This document shows, piece after piece, positions 36,127 through 45,054 of a stretch of 64,000 nt of DNA (within the stretch, counting starts at the first letter, position 1; each line of letters opens with the position of its first letter). The stretch is taken from the NCBI RefSeq assembly GCF_007859865.1, contig NZ_SJPI01000001.1:434001-498000 (forward strand), given 5' to 3'. The notes beneath the pieces are model-generated. The model was not told where the DNA came from. It worked only from the letters and a program-made list of their open reading frames with translations, and searched no databases. The stretch is from Rubripirellula amarantea. GTDB lineage: Bacteria; Planctomycetota; Planctomycetia; Pirellulales; Pirellulaceae. Both the position numbers and the translations under genes were made by a program.

Positions 36127-36609
36127 CTAGTCTTCGTCGTGTCGAGGTTTGACTGATTCGGTATCCACGAAGACAGAAATCGCACGAATAAAATCGTCGG
36201 CATCATCGAACTCGCGATACACGCTTGCGAAACGAATGTAAGCAACTTGGTCAAGCTTCGCCAAGTGTTTCATAACGATTTCGCCTGCCTCCGCTGAGGT
36301 TACCTCGGACTCATACGTGGCGTAGATGTCCGATTCAATTGCCTGGACGACCGATTCTATGGTGCTGCTACTGATGGGACGCTTGGAACAGGCTCGTTCG
36401 ATTCCGCGGCGAATTTTTTCCCGATCGAAGGGTTCGCGGGTTTGGTCACTCTTGACCACCCGAACGTTCAGTTTTTCAATCGTTTCCGCGGTCACAAACC
36501 GTCGTTGGCAAGAATTGCAAATCCTACGCCGTCGAATTAAGTACCCGCCATCCGCATTTCGCGTGTCTTGGACGCGGTCGTTATCGACTTGGCAATAGGG
36601 GCAACGCAT
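36127..36609 (-). CDS. nrdR: Transcriptional repressor NrdR
   Basis: 160 aa, full length for the family. The zinc ribbon uses C3, C6, C31 and C34 (C-P-Y-C and C-N-S-C). The ATP-cone domain follows (V-V-K-S-D-Q-T-R-E-P-F-D-R-E-K-I-R-R-G-I). NrdR represses ribonucleotide reductase genes according to the dATP/ATP it binds. The reductase genes and an NrdR box were not seen in this window. Confidence 0.96.
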   Translation of the reverse strand: MRCPYCQVDNDRVQDTRNADGGYLIRRRRICNSCQRRFVTAETIEKLNVRVVKSDQTREPFDREKIRRGIERACSKRPISSSTIESVVQAIESDIYATYESEVTSAEAGEIVMKHLAKLDQVAYIRFASVYREFDDADDFIRAISVFVDTESVKPRHDED

Positions 36610-36784
36610 AGAAGACCTAGAAAAACGATTACCGAAGTGACGAACTGACGCACGTCCATCGACTGGGGTATATTAAGGAGCAGGCCCAAAGCAGAGCACC
36701 TTCTTGCCTGGCTGCCATATTGTTGCCAACTTGTTAACCACCGCAAGTCGAATCACACCTGCCATCCCGAGAGAAAGCCAACCT

Positions 36785-37399
36785 ATGTCTGAACCCGATG
36801 GTCAGCCAAAACCTATCGATCAAGCTGACGTTACACAAGCACCACCAAGTCGCCCAACCGCAGGTGAGAAGTTTCAAGATTCGATTGCCGCCAAGAAGCA
36901 AGCCGAACTGGATCACGACGAAGCCGAAGAAACCGTCTGGACTGGTGGCTTTAGCCCCAAAGCAATGGTGGGCACATGGCTAGCGATGGCTTTGTTATCC
37001 GTTTTGATTTTGGTTTTGGCTGGACTGTTTGAACCCTTCACGTGGATGATGGCGATTGGTGCAATCGTTGTGCTTTGGGCAGTGGGGGCAATTCGTTATG
37101 CCGCGCGCCGACTTGGGTATCACTACGAACTAACCAACCAGCGTTTTATCCACCAATCCGGCATTCTTCATCGCCAAACGGACCGCATCGAGGTCATCGA
37201 CATCGACGACGTCAGTTTCAATCAGGGCCCTATCGAACGAATGTTTGATGTCGGTACCATCAATCTTACCGGCAGTGACCGAACACACCCAAGCTTGACA
37301 ATGCTTGGAATTGCAAATGTACGGAACGTTTCGGGCTTGATCGATGACATACGTCGAAAAGAACGCCGTCGTCGTAGCCTTCACATTGAATCCATCTGA
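36785..37399 (+). CDS. bPH2 (bacterial PH domain) membrane protein
   Basis: 204 aa from ATG 36785; upstream in-frame codons to 36704 lack a better ribosome site. A hydrophilic N-terminus (1-55) is followed by two membrane spans (W-L-A-M-A-L-L-S-V-L-I-L-V-L-A-G and M-M-A-I-G-A-I-V-V-L-W-A-V). The bPH2 domain is evident in Y-E-L-T-N-Q-R-F-I-H-Q-S-G-I-L-H-R and I-E-V-I-D-I-D-D-V. Function is unknown. The next gene begins 8 bp after its stop, so the two form an operon. Confidence 0.88.
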   Translation: MSEPDGQPKPIDQADVTQAPPSRPTAGEKFQDSIAAKKQAELDHDEAEETVWTGGFSPKAMVGTWLAMALLSVLILVLAGLFEPFTWMMAIGAIVVLWAVGAIRYAARRLGYHYELTNQRFIHQSGILHRQTDRIEVIDIDDVSFNQGPIERMFDVGTINLTGSDRTHPSLTMLGIANVRNVSGLIDDIRRKERRRRSLHIESI

Positions 37400-37407
37400 G
37401 AACTTAC

Positions 37408-37818
37408 GTGACTGATTGGTTCATCCAGCGCGATAACGCCCACGAAGACATAGGTCCCCTTCGTCCCAAGGAACTTCTAGATTTGGTGCGTGAGGGCAAG
37501 GTGATTCGAACCACGATGATTCGCAAAGATGATTCGACATGGTTTGAAGCCGGACAAGTCGGCGGTTTATTTGAAGCAGCAATGCGGCCAACGATCGAGT
37601 TCTTCTGCCCACAATGCGAACACGAAGTCACCGAACCACCGGTTGTTTGCAACTATTGCGGACGCGAAATTTACAAGGCGATCACAAAGATCACCGAGAA
37701 CTCCATCACACCTGGAAACGACCACTCGATCACGGGACAAGCAGGTCGTTCGGTTCGCAACTGGCTTAAAAAGAAGAAGATCGCAAAGGATGACGACGAG
37801 AAGCCCAATACGCCCTAA
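37408..37818 (+). CDS. GYF_2-like / zinc-ribbon small protein
   Basis: 136 aa, start GTG 37408. The first 60 residues match a bacterial GYF_2-type domain (W-F-I-Q-R-D-N-A-H-E-D-I-G-P-L; L-D-L-V-R-E-G-K-V; W-F-E-A-G-Q-V), usually a protein-interaction module. A zinc ribbon follows (F-C-P-Q-C and C-N-Y-C-G). The tail is very basic. It is co-transcribed with the bPH2 gene and followed by a terminator. Confidence 0.8.
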   Translation: MTDWFIQRDNAHEDIGPLRPKELLDLVREGKVIRTTMIRKDDSTWFEAGQVGGLFEAAMRPTIEFFCPQCEHEVTEPPVVCNYCGREIYKAITKITENSITPGNDHSITGQAGRSVRNWLKKKKIAKDDDEKPNTP

Positions 37819-37863
37819 AGCTAATAAGTTCTAAAGCTAATACGCCTTAAGACCAAAACGCGT

Positions 37864-37919
37864 AAACCCGAGTGAGCCAGTCGCTCTGTTATTAAGAGCG
37901 AAGGACAAACTCGGGTTTT
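37864..37919 (+). terminator. Two-tier terminator hairpin
   Basis: Outer stem AAACCCGAG/CTCGGGTTT (37864-37872 with 37910-37918) and a nested 7-bp stem (37881-37887 with 37895-37901), ending in TTTT. It lies about 45 bases after the GYF gene and could also work toward the convergent barrel gene, since the outer stem starts with AAA. Confidence 0.7.
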
Positions 37920-37971
37920 CGACGAAGTACGGGTGACACCAAGTGGCGTCGAGGCTCAGTTTGCTTTGCGT

Positions 37972-39300
37972 CTAGTAGCGAAGCTCTGCACCGACCGACA
38001 ATCCAGTGAACAGGATGTCGTCTTCAGCTTGAACGCCTTGACGTTGAGTCAATTGAGCCGCGGTGAACGAGGCTTGGCTATCAGCCGTTGCCACACCGGT
38101 TAGGTACCACAACTCGGCACCGGCTCGCACCGAAAGGATTTCGCCAAGTTGGTAGCGAACTCCCGTTCCGAGTTCGAACATTCCAGCGATTTCAGTCGAG
38201 CTGTCGCTGTCTGCAATCGAGTAACCGGTGCTCTTAACAATGCTTTGATCCGTGCTGGCGTTGTTAGCGTAAACCCCTGCTCGCATTCGAGTATCGCTGA
38301 ATCCGTGTCGGCTGATCGGGAACAGCAAGTCCGCTCCGATTTGAACACCGATCAGTTGGTTATCGGTTGAGATATTCAGGTTGCCAGTTTGCCCGGACGT
38401 ACCCGAGGTCGCAGCGTAGAGATAGTCCTCATCGTAGTTGATGTATCGACCACCGATCAGGAGCTTCGCCATTTCCCAACCCACCAAGGTCTTGCTTGCT
38501 TCCAAGCTGTAGTACTCGGCACTCAGCCTTTGGTCTGCAACGCTGGCGTCCGTCAAGAAAGACAAGTCTGTTCCAAGCGTGGTGGCTGCGTTACCGACAA
38601 GGGTTCGACCGAAGAAGGTCCCAATGCTGTCAGTTGCACTAGCGTCGTTCCCACGTTGCTGCCACTCAAGTGGTCCAACGAAACTGGCTTCATAGCCGTG
38701 GACACAATCGCCGACCATTCCGATCGTGATTCGCGGTGCCCATTCGTAATCGAAGCCGTCCATGCCAAAGTTAGGGCTCAAGCTGAAGTCGTCGTTGTCA
38801 CGCTTGAAGTACATCGCTTCCACCGAAGCATAGCGATATGGACTGCAGGGCTCGCAACTGTTCGCGAAAGCACCGTTGCATGACAGACCACTAACTCGGT
38901 GTCCGCATCGGCCTCCGCAAGACGTACCACAGGAACCGCAAGTTCCGGTCGCCATGCTGATTGTCCCGCACGAGCCACCACATGAACTGGTGCCACAGCT
39001 TGAACAGTGACCTGACGCGTGCTGGAGCAAACCAACTTGCTTGATGGCACTTTGTTCTTTTTGGTCAGCACTGGTGCGATACGAGGCCGTATCGACGACT
39101 CGATAGTCCTCACCACCATGCGTGAACAATCCGTTTCGCACTGCGTTGCCGCCTTGCGACCCAGAGCTGGACTGAGCCATCGCCTCAGAAGACGAAGCCA
39201 AGCCCATGAAAGCGGCACCACAAATCATCAAGAGTCGAGTGACTCGCGAAGCATTCTGGTGAACACTTTGACTGCAGGGGTGGAAAGAATGGATCTTCAT
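37972..39300 (-). CDS. Cysteine-rich outer-membrane beta-barrel protein
   Basis: 442 aa with a signal peptide ending E-A-M-A-Q. Residues about 97-152 have 16 or so cysteines in short motifs (C-S-S-C-G; C-G-G-S-C-G; C-G-S-C-G; C-G-G-R-C-G). From about 155 onward there are alternating strands (Y-A-S-V-E-A-M-Y-F-K-R-D; I-G-V-Q-I-G-A-D-L-L-F; L-S-V-G-A-E-L-R-Y) ending in an aromatic residue, as in outer-membrane barrels. It resembles BBP7-type barrel proteins of planctomycetes. The cysteine block could cross-link or bind metal. Confidence 0.75.
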   Translation of the reverse strand: MKIHSFHPCSQSVHQNASRVTRLLMICGAAFMGLASSSEAMAQSSSGSQGGNAVRNGLFTHGGEDYRVVDTASYRTSADQKEQSAIKQVGLLQHASGHCSSCGTSSCGGSCGTISMATGTCGSCGTSCGGRCGHRVSGLSCNGAFANSCEPCSPYRYASVEAMYFKRDNDDFSLSPNFGMDGFDYEWAPRITIGMVGDCVHGYEASFVGPLEWQQRGNDASATDSIGTFFGRTLVGNAATTLGTDLSFLTDASVADQRLSAEYYSLEASKTLVGWEMAKLLIGGRYINYDEDYLYAATSGTSGQTGNLNISTDNQLIGVQIGADLLFPISRHGFSDTRMRAGVYANNASTDQSIVKSTGYSIADSDSSTEIAGMFELGTGVRYQLGEILSVRAGAELWYLTGVATADSQASFTAAQLTQRQGVQAEDDILFTGLSVGAELRY

Positions 39301-39415
39301 GATCGAACCTCGTTAACTATCGGTGCGATGGATTCGCGACGTGATAAATCAAATTTGAAGGGTAAGGTTATTCGGGCGTAACCCGATTCAAGTGGATATT
39401 GCGACGAACGGTAGC

Positions 39416-41080
39416 TCAGCGCACTTTCAATTGGTCATCGACGGGAGCGAGACAGGCCTTACGCACCATGCGAAGGATTTTTTTCGCGGTCGCTTCGCTT
39501 CCGCAACGTCCGATCACAATCAACTCTTGTTGTCCCTGCCGCACCAACACATCTGCATCGGGAAATGCATTGGCAATGGATTGGTTCAACATTTCGATTT
39601 GGTTACCGGCTTGGACACCGCCAGTTTCGACTTCGTCTTTGACATGAATGTCAAACGTCTTGACGCGAGGTGTGCTGCGTCCTTCGATCGGCTCGGCCCA
39701 TACAACCAGCCTGGTCACGCCGTTCCCCGTTCCGATCAGCCTTAACTGATTCGGCCCGGCTGCAAACGCTTGACAGACGTTCTTGTCAGCAACTTCCACG
39801 CTGCGAAGTTGTGCGCCGAGCGTGAGTGATCGCACTTCGGCACGGTTGAGATACAGCGGAATGACAGTTGTGTTTTCCACAAGCTTTTCAGCATGTGTCT
39901 TACTTAGCTCCACCCCGGTGTCTTCCGCACTTCGCACCTGAAACTCGGGTGATGCGACGACGTCTTCAATCGCGATTGTCATGGGTTGAACTGCGACCGG
40001 TGGTCGGTATCGTCGAGACTGCAAACTCTTTTCGCTTGAACGAGTGAGTTTGGCGATCGACGCTTCGTCGTGAGATTTCACATACTGATTCCGGCGTGGT
40101 GCAGCGTCATCGCCAATCGGGCGTGCATCTTCAATGGAATCTAGGCTCAAAGGTTCGACACCGGCCGATCCAGCAAGATCGTTCGATGGTCGAGCCGTTG
40201 ATTCTGTTTTGACGACCAAATCCGCAACGTCGTCGTCCGCGAAATCTTCGCTTAACGATTCAGTTTCGTCTAAGTTCTCCACTCCGCCATCGGAAAATGA
40301 GAACATGACCGGCTCGTCGTCCACGTCGGTTGCCTGAACCAACTCCGAGTCATCCTGAACCACTTCATCCATCATTTCGACAGGCGTGTATTCAGGAGCC
40401 TGGGGAATCACCATGGGCTCGGGATGACTTGGACGAGCTTGCGGTACCGCCTCTGCAACAATCTGCCGTTCATCGCTCGCGATTTCATCTGCGTTGAGAA
40501 ACGTACGTTTCATCGGCAGAAGAATGATCGAGCTAGCTTGTGGCGAATTGATCTGGCGATCCTGGCTCTCGAAAGTGCGAGACCCCTGCTCGCTCGCTTC
40601 GACTTCGCCGGTGACTTGAGTCACCGTTGAATCGAGGACTGGCTGCGACGCCAACGCATTCGATTCGACTGCCATCGGATTGGTTTGAACCGGGGTCGGC
40701 TCAGGAGTCTCGATCGTCATTGCGGGTGCGTTGACGCGTCGAGGCTCTCCGTCCGTGGGTGTTTGCAAACCAATCGCAACACCGATCGGTTTAAGCCGAA
40801 TGGTTGACGATGATTCGCTTCCCGAAGCCAATTGGATGTCTCGGCGAACCGCCGGTTCATCTGGCAAGCAGAATGGATTGACCTGCAAACTGTTGCCCGT
40901 TGAGCTTGGCTGCGATGCAGCACTTAACGGCAATGGCAATCGAGCGCCAGCTTGCGTGGGATCACTCGCTTGGACCGAACCAACCGTGAAAGCGGTTCCG
41001 GCCGCCATCGCGATCGCGGCAGCGATCACCTGGCGTTTTCGGTGAGTGTGAACTTTGTTTTTTACGTATGGGTCACGCAT
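39416..41080 (-). CDS. Exported protein with CpaC/secretin N-terminal-type domains, no secretin barrel
   Basis: 554 aa with a signal peptide. Residues about 30-400 are a long low-complexity acidic/Ser/Thr/Pro region. Residues about 405-554 match the N-terminal region of CpaC/RcpA-type pilus secretins: first the V-I-P-L-Y-L-N-R-A-E-V-R-S-L-T-L strand pair, then a BON-like part (L-N-Q-S-I-A-N-A-F-P-D-A-D-V-L-V-R-Q-G). The protein stops before any secretin channel domain. It may bind a secretin or another envelope ring; function is open. Confidence 0.75.
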   Translation of the reverse strand: MRDPYVKNKVHTHRKRQVIAAAIAMAAGTAFTVGSVQASDPTQAGARLPLPLSAASQPSSTGNSLQVNPFCLPDEPAVRRDIQLASGSESSSTIRLKPIGVAIGLQTPTDGEPRRVNAPAMTIETPEPTPVQTNPMAVESNALASQPVLDSTVTQVTGEVEASEQGSRTFESQDRQINSPQASSIILLPMKRTFLNADEIASDERQIVAEAVPQARPSHPEPMVIPQAPEYTPVEMMDEVVQDDSELVQATDVDDEPVMFSFSDGGVENLDETESLSEDFADDDVADLVVKTESTARPSNDLAGSAGVEPLSLDSIEDARPIGDDAAPRRNQYVKSHDEASIAKLTRSSEKSLQSRRYRPPVAVQPMTIAIEDVVASPEFQVRSAEDTGVELSKTHAEKLVENTTVIPLYLNRAEVRSLTLGAQLRSVEVADKNVCQAFAAGPNQLRLIGTGNGVTRLVVWAEPIEGRSTPRVKTFDIHVKDEVETGGVQAGNQIEMLNQSIANAFPDADVLVRQGQQELIVIGRCGSEATAKKILRMVRKACLAPVDDQLKVR

Positions 41081-41314
41081 GCCGCATCCTTGCGTCCGAG
41101 CGATCTAGGTCGATGCGCCCCCCTCGGCACACCGGAAAACACGCCGAGCGAATTCACGCCCGAAATGTCCGTCCGTAGAAGTATCGACGACCGATTGTTG
41201 CGACATTAACGATTCTGCTGTTTCCAACACGTCTAGCGATCTTTTGTCTTGCTCCGGTTGTCGCAAATGCTCGGATAACCCGGCCTTCTCGCTATCGAAA
41301 CTGAACAAATGGCA

Positions 41315-42211
41315 CTACTTCGCGGTCAATCGTGCCTGTTTCGCCGTGAAAGCGAGCACCGCTGCAGCGACCGAAACATTCAGGCTGTCGACTTGGCCAG
41401 CCATAGGAATATGAATTCCTTCCGTCAATTTCCCGCCCACCTTTGACCATCGATCCTGCAGCCCGTCCGCTTCGTTACCTACCACGATCGCGATGCAACC
41501 CGAGTAGTCCTTTGTCCAACACGACTCGGACGATTCGACGCGAGCGGCCATGATGCGGGCATTGATGGATTGCAAATATCCGGCGACCTCTTCGAAAGTT
41601 CCTTCGGCCCATGGAACATGAAACACGCCGCCGCTGCTGCTGCGGATCGCATTGGGATGAAAGGAGTCACCACCATCACAGATCAAAACGGCGTCCACAC
41701 CTGCGGCATCGGCGGTGCGAAAGATTGCGCCAATGTTCCCAGGCTTTTCGATCCGGTCGAGGACTAAGATGACAGGATCGGGCGATCCGAGGGCGGCTAG
41801 CTTAGACCCAAACGTATCAAACGAGGTCGCCGGACGCTCAAACTCAGCAACCACCCCCCGAGATGATTCCCCGTATCCAATCTTGTCCAGTATTGCTGAG
41901 CTAACCCAAACCGATTTCTTAGATGCAGCCGAGTCGCTCAGCACCCGGTCTCGCCAGTGGTGATCGTGCCATTCATCCTGTCCCACCACGTCATCCTGTC
42001 CCGCCACGTCATCCTGTTTCAGCTCGCCAGGACAGAAATAGAGTCCTTTAAGCACCATTTTTGCCGAGATTGCCTGGCAAGTCTCTCGCCAACCGTCAAC
42101 GATGACGCACCCCGCTTTGCGTCGAGCACGGTTGTTTCGCATGCGAACGAGATGCTTGACTTGGGGATTCGATGGACTTCGCAAGACAACTCGCTCGCTC
42201 TCACTCATCAA
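41315..42211 (-). CDS. TrmH/SpoU-family RNA 2'-O-ribose methyltransferase
   Basis: 298 aa. The three SpoU motifs are present: R-I-E-K-P-G-N-I-G-A-I-F-R-T-A-D (motif 1), I-V-V-G-N-E-A-D-G-L (motif 2) and I-P-M-A-G-Q-V-D-S-L-N-V-S-V-A-A (motif 3), which form the SAM-binding knot. The N-terminal region (V-K-H-L-V-R-M-R-N-N-R-A-R-R-K) fits a substrate-binding domain. An insertion with D-D-V-x-G-Q repeats splits the N-terminal domain. The target (rRNA or tRNA) cannot be given. Confidence 0.9.
   Translation of the reverse strand: MMSESERVVLRSPSNPQVKHLVRMRNNRARRKAGCVIVDGWRETCQAISAKMVLKGLYFCPGELKQDDVAGQDDVVGQDEWHDHHWRDRVLSDSAASKKSVWVSSAILDKIGYGESSRGVVAEFERPATSFDTFGSKLAALGSPDPVILVLDRIEKPGNIGAIFRTADAAGVDAVLICDGGDSFHPNAIRSSSGGVFHVPWAEGTFEEVAGYLQSINARIMAARVESSESCWTKDYSGCIAIVVGNEADGLQDRWSKVGGKLTEGIHIPMAGQVDSLNVSVAAAVLAFTAKQARLTAK
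41974..42027 (-). repeat. 18-bp in-frame tandem repeat in the methyltransferase gene
   Basis: Three 18-bp units (41974-41991, 41992-42009, 42010-42027; the last is degenerate) encode Q-D-D-V-A-G / Q-D-D-V-V-G type residues in the N-terminal domain linker. Confidence 0.85.
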
Positions 42212-42378
42212 ATTCTCGATCTCTGTTATGTTGATTGGCCAAGAAGGATACCAAGCTCGCGAAAGCCACTTGGCCTCGTTCGCTCCTTCGTAGCCATCTT
42301 ACGCACCGCCGGGCGACTGAAACACCACACGCCCCGATCGATATACGCTCCGCTTAAATCCACGAAGATTCCGACCTT

Positions 42379-43512
42379 ATGAGTTCATTGGCATGCCATC
42401 CCGTTTCTACGTTTCGACAACGGCGAGCCTTTCTACAGCTTGAACGAACACTTTATCGCGACGACCCGAATTGGGTGCCGCCGATCTGGGACGAACGCAA
42501 GCGACTTTGTGGATTCAAGCACCACCCTTTCTATATTGACAACAAGTGCCAGGCTTTTTTGGCGACTCGAGGCTCTGAAGTTGTGGGGCGAATCGTTGCG
42601 ATCATCAATCGCGATCACAACGAACGCTACAACGAACAGCGCGGCTTCTTCGGATTTTTTGAATCGATCAACGACCGTGACGTTGCGGAGTGTCTCTTTG
42701 AAACCGCTGGCCAATGGTTGCGTGATCAAGGCATGACGGACGTTCGCGGTCCGGTCAATCCGAGCCTTAATTACGAATGCGGTTTGTTGATCAAAGGATT
42801 TGATTCGCCGCCGACGTTTTTGATTCCTCACAATCTCGAATACTACGGCGACCTCATCGAGGCGTGCGGATTTGAAAAATGCCAAGATCTATTCAGCTAC
42901 GACGCGCACATGGACACGCTCGAAGACTTGGACCCCAAACTGATGTTTGTCATCAACGAAGCGACCAAACGATTTAATGTCGAGTGTCGTCCCATCGATC
43001 GCAAGCGTTTCAAGAAGGATGTCCGGTCGTTCTTAGAAATCTACAACCTCTCGCTCCAACAAACTTGGGGCTATGTGCCAATGAGCGAAGCGGAAATTGA
43101 TCATCAAAGCGCTTCGCTGAAGTACTTGATCGTCCCAGAACTAACCAGCATTGCCGAGATCGACGGCAAACCGGTGGGAGCTGGTTTCGGGTTACTCGAC
43201 TACAACCAAATCATCAGAAAGATTGATGGGAAGATCTTCCCATTCGGCTGGATCAGTTTGCTAAAAGACAAACGTAAGATCGACCGCTTGCGTCTGATCA
43301 GCACGAATGTGCTGCCCGAATACCAGAAGTGGGGACTTGGTCTCGTCACGTTGGCACGGATCCTGCCCGACGCGATCACGTTTGGGATTCAGGTCGGCGA
43401 GTTCTCGTGGGTGCTCGAAAGTAACTCGCTTTCGCGAGGCACGATCGAACGAGGCGGGGCAAAACGTACGAAAGTTCACCGGATTTACGACAAATCGTTG
43501 ATTCAGAAATAA
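42379..43512 (+). CDS. GNAT-like acyltransferase
   Basis: 377 aa. The start ATG 42379 gives M-S-S-L. Two regions look like the GNAT fold: the first with A-F-L-A-T-R-G-S-E-V-V-G-R-I-V-A and G-F-F-E-S-I-N-D, the second with V-G-A-G-F-G-L-L-D. The overall sequence fits the large GNAT-like family often annotated near YghO. The substrate is unknown. The gene is divergent from the methyltransferase and 108 bp upstream of the ketosynthase-like gene on the same strand, so both might act on an acyl compound. Confidence 0.75.
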   Translation: MSSLACHPVSTFRQRRAFLQLERTLYRDDPNWVPPIWDERKRLCGFKHHPFYIDNKCQAFLATRGSEVVGRIVAIINRDHNERYNEQRGFFGFFESINDRDVAECLFETAGQWLRDQGMTDVRGPVNPSLNYECGLLIKGFDSPPTFLIPHNLEYYGDLIEACGFEKCQDLFSYDAHMDTLEDLDPKLMFVINEATKRFNVECRPIDRKRFKKDVRSFLEIYNLSLQQTWGYVPMSEAEIDHQSASLKYLIVPELTSIAEIDGKPVGAGFGLLDYNQIIRKIDGKIFPFGWISLLKDKRKIDRLRLISTNVLPEYQKWGLGLVTLARILPDAITFGIQVGEFSWVLESNSLSRGTIERGGAKRTKVHRIYDKSLIQK

Positions 43513-43620
43513 TTCTGCAACTGGTCATACCAAACCTTCGTGTTCATAATGGTGGCGATCATAATGGCCAGCCATCGATTCCAGCACTGATCTTTTCTCG
43601 TCCTCTGAACTAACGTGTCC

Positions 43621-44979
43621 ATGTCCGCCCGAAACGTCTTCATCACCGGACTCGGCATCGTTTCGTCGATTGGTATTGGCAAAGAAGCCTTCTTCGAAGG
43701 CTTGCTCGAGAAACGATCAGGAGTCACTTCGTTGGCTGATCGCACGGACGAAGGTGCCGTTCCCAGAAAGCAGGACTTAGACCCGAAGAATCCTGCCGCT
43801 GGCCTCTGGATTGGGGCACCAATTTTGGATTTTGATGCCAAGCTTTACGTGACCCCGCGGAAAGCGTTAAAGGTCATGTGCCGAGAAATCCAAACCTCGT
43901 TTGCTGCTTCGCAATTGTCGATCAAGGATGCGGGCGTTGCAGATCATTTTCCATTGTCCGACGACTCAGACCTCGATCGTAGCGATGTCGGCACGGTCTT
44001 CGGTAGCGAGATGTTCTATGGACCGCCATCGGAAATGCAAGACGCGTTCCTAGCGTGCAACGACGAACAAGGCGAGTTCGACGCTTCACTCTTCGGCGGG
44101 GCAGCGATGAAGAAGGTCCTGCCTCTTTGGATGCTCAAGTACCTGCCCAATATGCCGGCGTGCCACGTTGGTATCTCGCTTGGCGCCCATGGCCCCAATA
44201 ACTCGCTTGTCTTGGGTGACGTGTCCGGCCCTGCGGCGATGATGGAAGCTCAATCTTGTTTGCAACGAAACATCGCAAAGCTGATGCTTACTGGATCGGT
44301 GGGAACGCGGATCAATACCACACGGATGAACTACCGTGGCGACTTACCGATCGCTGAAACCTTTTCCCCAGTTGAATTGGCATCACGCCCCTATGACCCA
44401 ACGTCGCGTGGCGTTGTCGGCGGCGAAGCGGCGGTCACCTTTGTGCTTGAAACGCAATCGCAGCTAGACGCTCGCGATGCCAAACCTCTTGCTAGAATCT
44501 CAGCACTTGTTTCTCGATTTGTTGCTTCGCCTGCTATGAAAAACGGCATTCGGTCCACCGCATCGTCCGTCGAGGCGGGGCGGGGCAGTGCCAAGGCCAT
44601 TGAACTAGCGATCCAAGACGCGCTTGCCCAAGCGAATCTTAACGCTTCGGATATTGGCGCTGTCATCAGCCAAGCGTGCGGCGACGTTTCGATTGACGCG
44701 TGCGAAGCTCAGGCCATCCGCTCGACGCTGCCGGATTGTCCAATCACCGCACCAATTGCTGCCTTGGGACACACCGGTGCGGCCGCCGGAAGCGTGAACA
44801 TTGCGGTGGGGCTGCTCACACTTGGCCACAAGAAGATTCCTCCGACAATTCAATCGTCTGATCGCAAGCGTACGTTGCCACTTCTGGAAAACGCTCGCTC
44901 GCTTGATCAGCCGCACGTGATGTGCCTTTCCCATACCTCCGAAGGCTCGGCGACTGCGGTAATACTTTCTTCTTCGTAA
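43621..44979 (+). CDS. Beta-ketoacyl synthase-like protein with degenerate active site
   Basis: 452 aa from ATG 43621 (GTG 43615 is an alternative). The thiolase-fold ketosynthase pattern is clear: V-F-I-T-G-L-G-I-V-S-S at the start and A-A-L-G-H384-T-G-A-A-A-G at the second His. Aligned by eye with FabF, the nucleophile position reads G-D200-V-S-G in place of A-C-T-S-G, and the first His position reads Gln351 (or Cys353 with a gap). Only the second His is kept. It therefore cannot be a normal condensing enzyme; a chain-length-factor-like or other role is possible. No acyl carrier protein is nearby. Confidence 0.82.
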   Translation: MSARNVFITGLGIVSSIGIGKEAFFEGLLEKRSGVTSLADRTDEGAVPRKQDLDPKNPAAGLWIGAPILDFDAKLYVTPRKALKVMCREIQTSFAASQLSIKDAGVADHFPLSDDSDLDRSDVGTVFGSEMFYGPPSEMQDAFLACNDEQGEFDASLFGGAAMKKVLPLWMLKYLPNMPACHVGISLGAHGPNNSLVLGDVSGPAAMMEAQSCLQRNIAKLMLTGSVGTRINTTRMNYRGDLPIAETFSPVELASRPYDPTSRGVVGGEAAVTFVLETQSQLDARDAKPLARISALVSRFVASPAMKNGIRSTASSVEAGRGSAKAIELAIQDALAQANLNASDIGAVISQACGDVSIDACEAQAIRSTLPDCPITAPIAALGHTGAAAGSVNIAVGLLTLGHKKIPPTIQSSDRKRTLPLLENARSLDQPHVMCLSHTSEGSATAVILSSS

Positions 44980-45054
44980 CCACTGGGTCACAATAGAGGT
45001 CTCGCCTCAATCAATCTTTTCAATCGTTCATCAACCTCAACCCGAGCAACACTC

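Noticed and set aside
41105-41308. A 67-codon minus-strand frame between the methyltransferase and CpaC-like genes
   Set aside because: TTG start without ribosome site and no family; composition is plausible but not enough.
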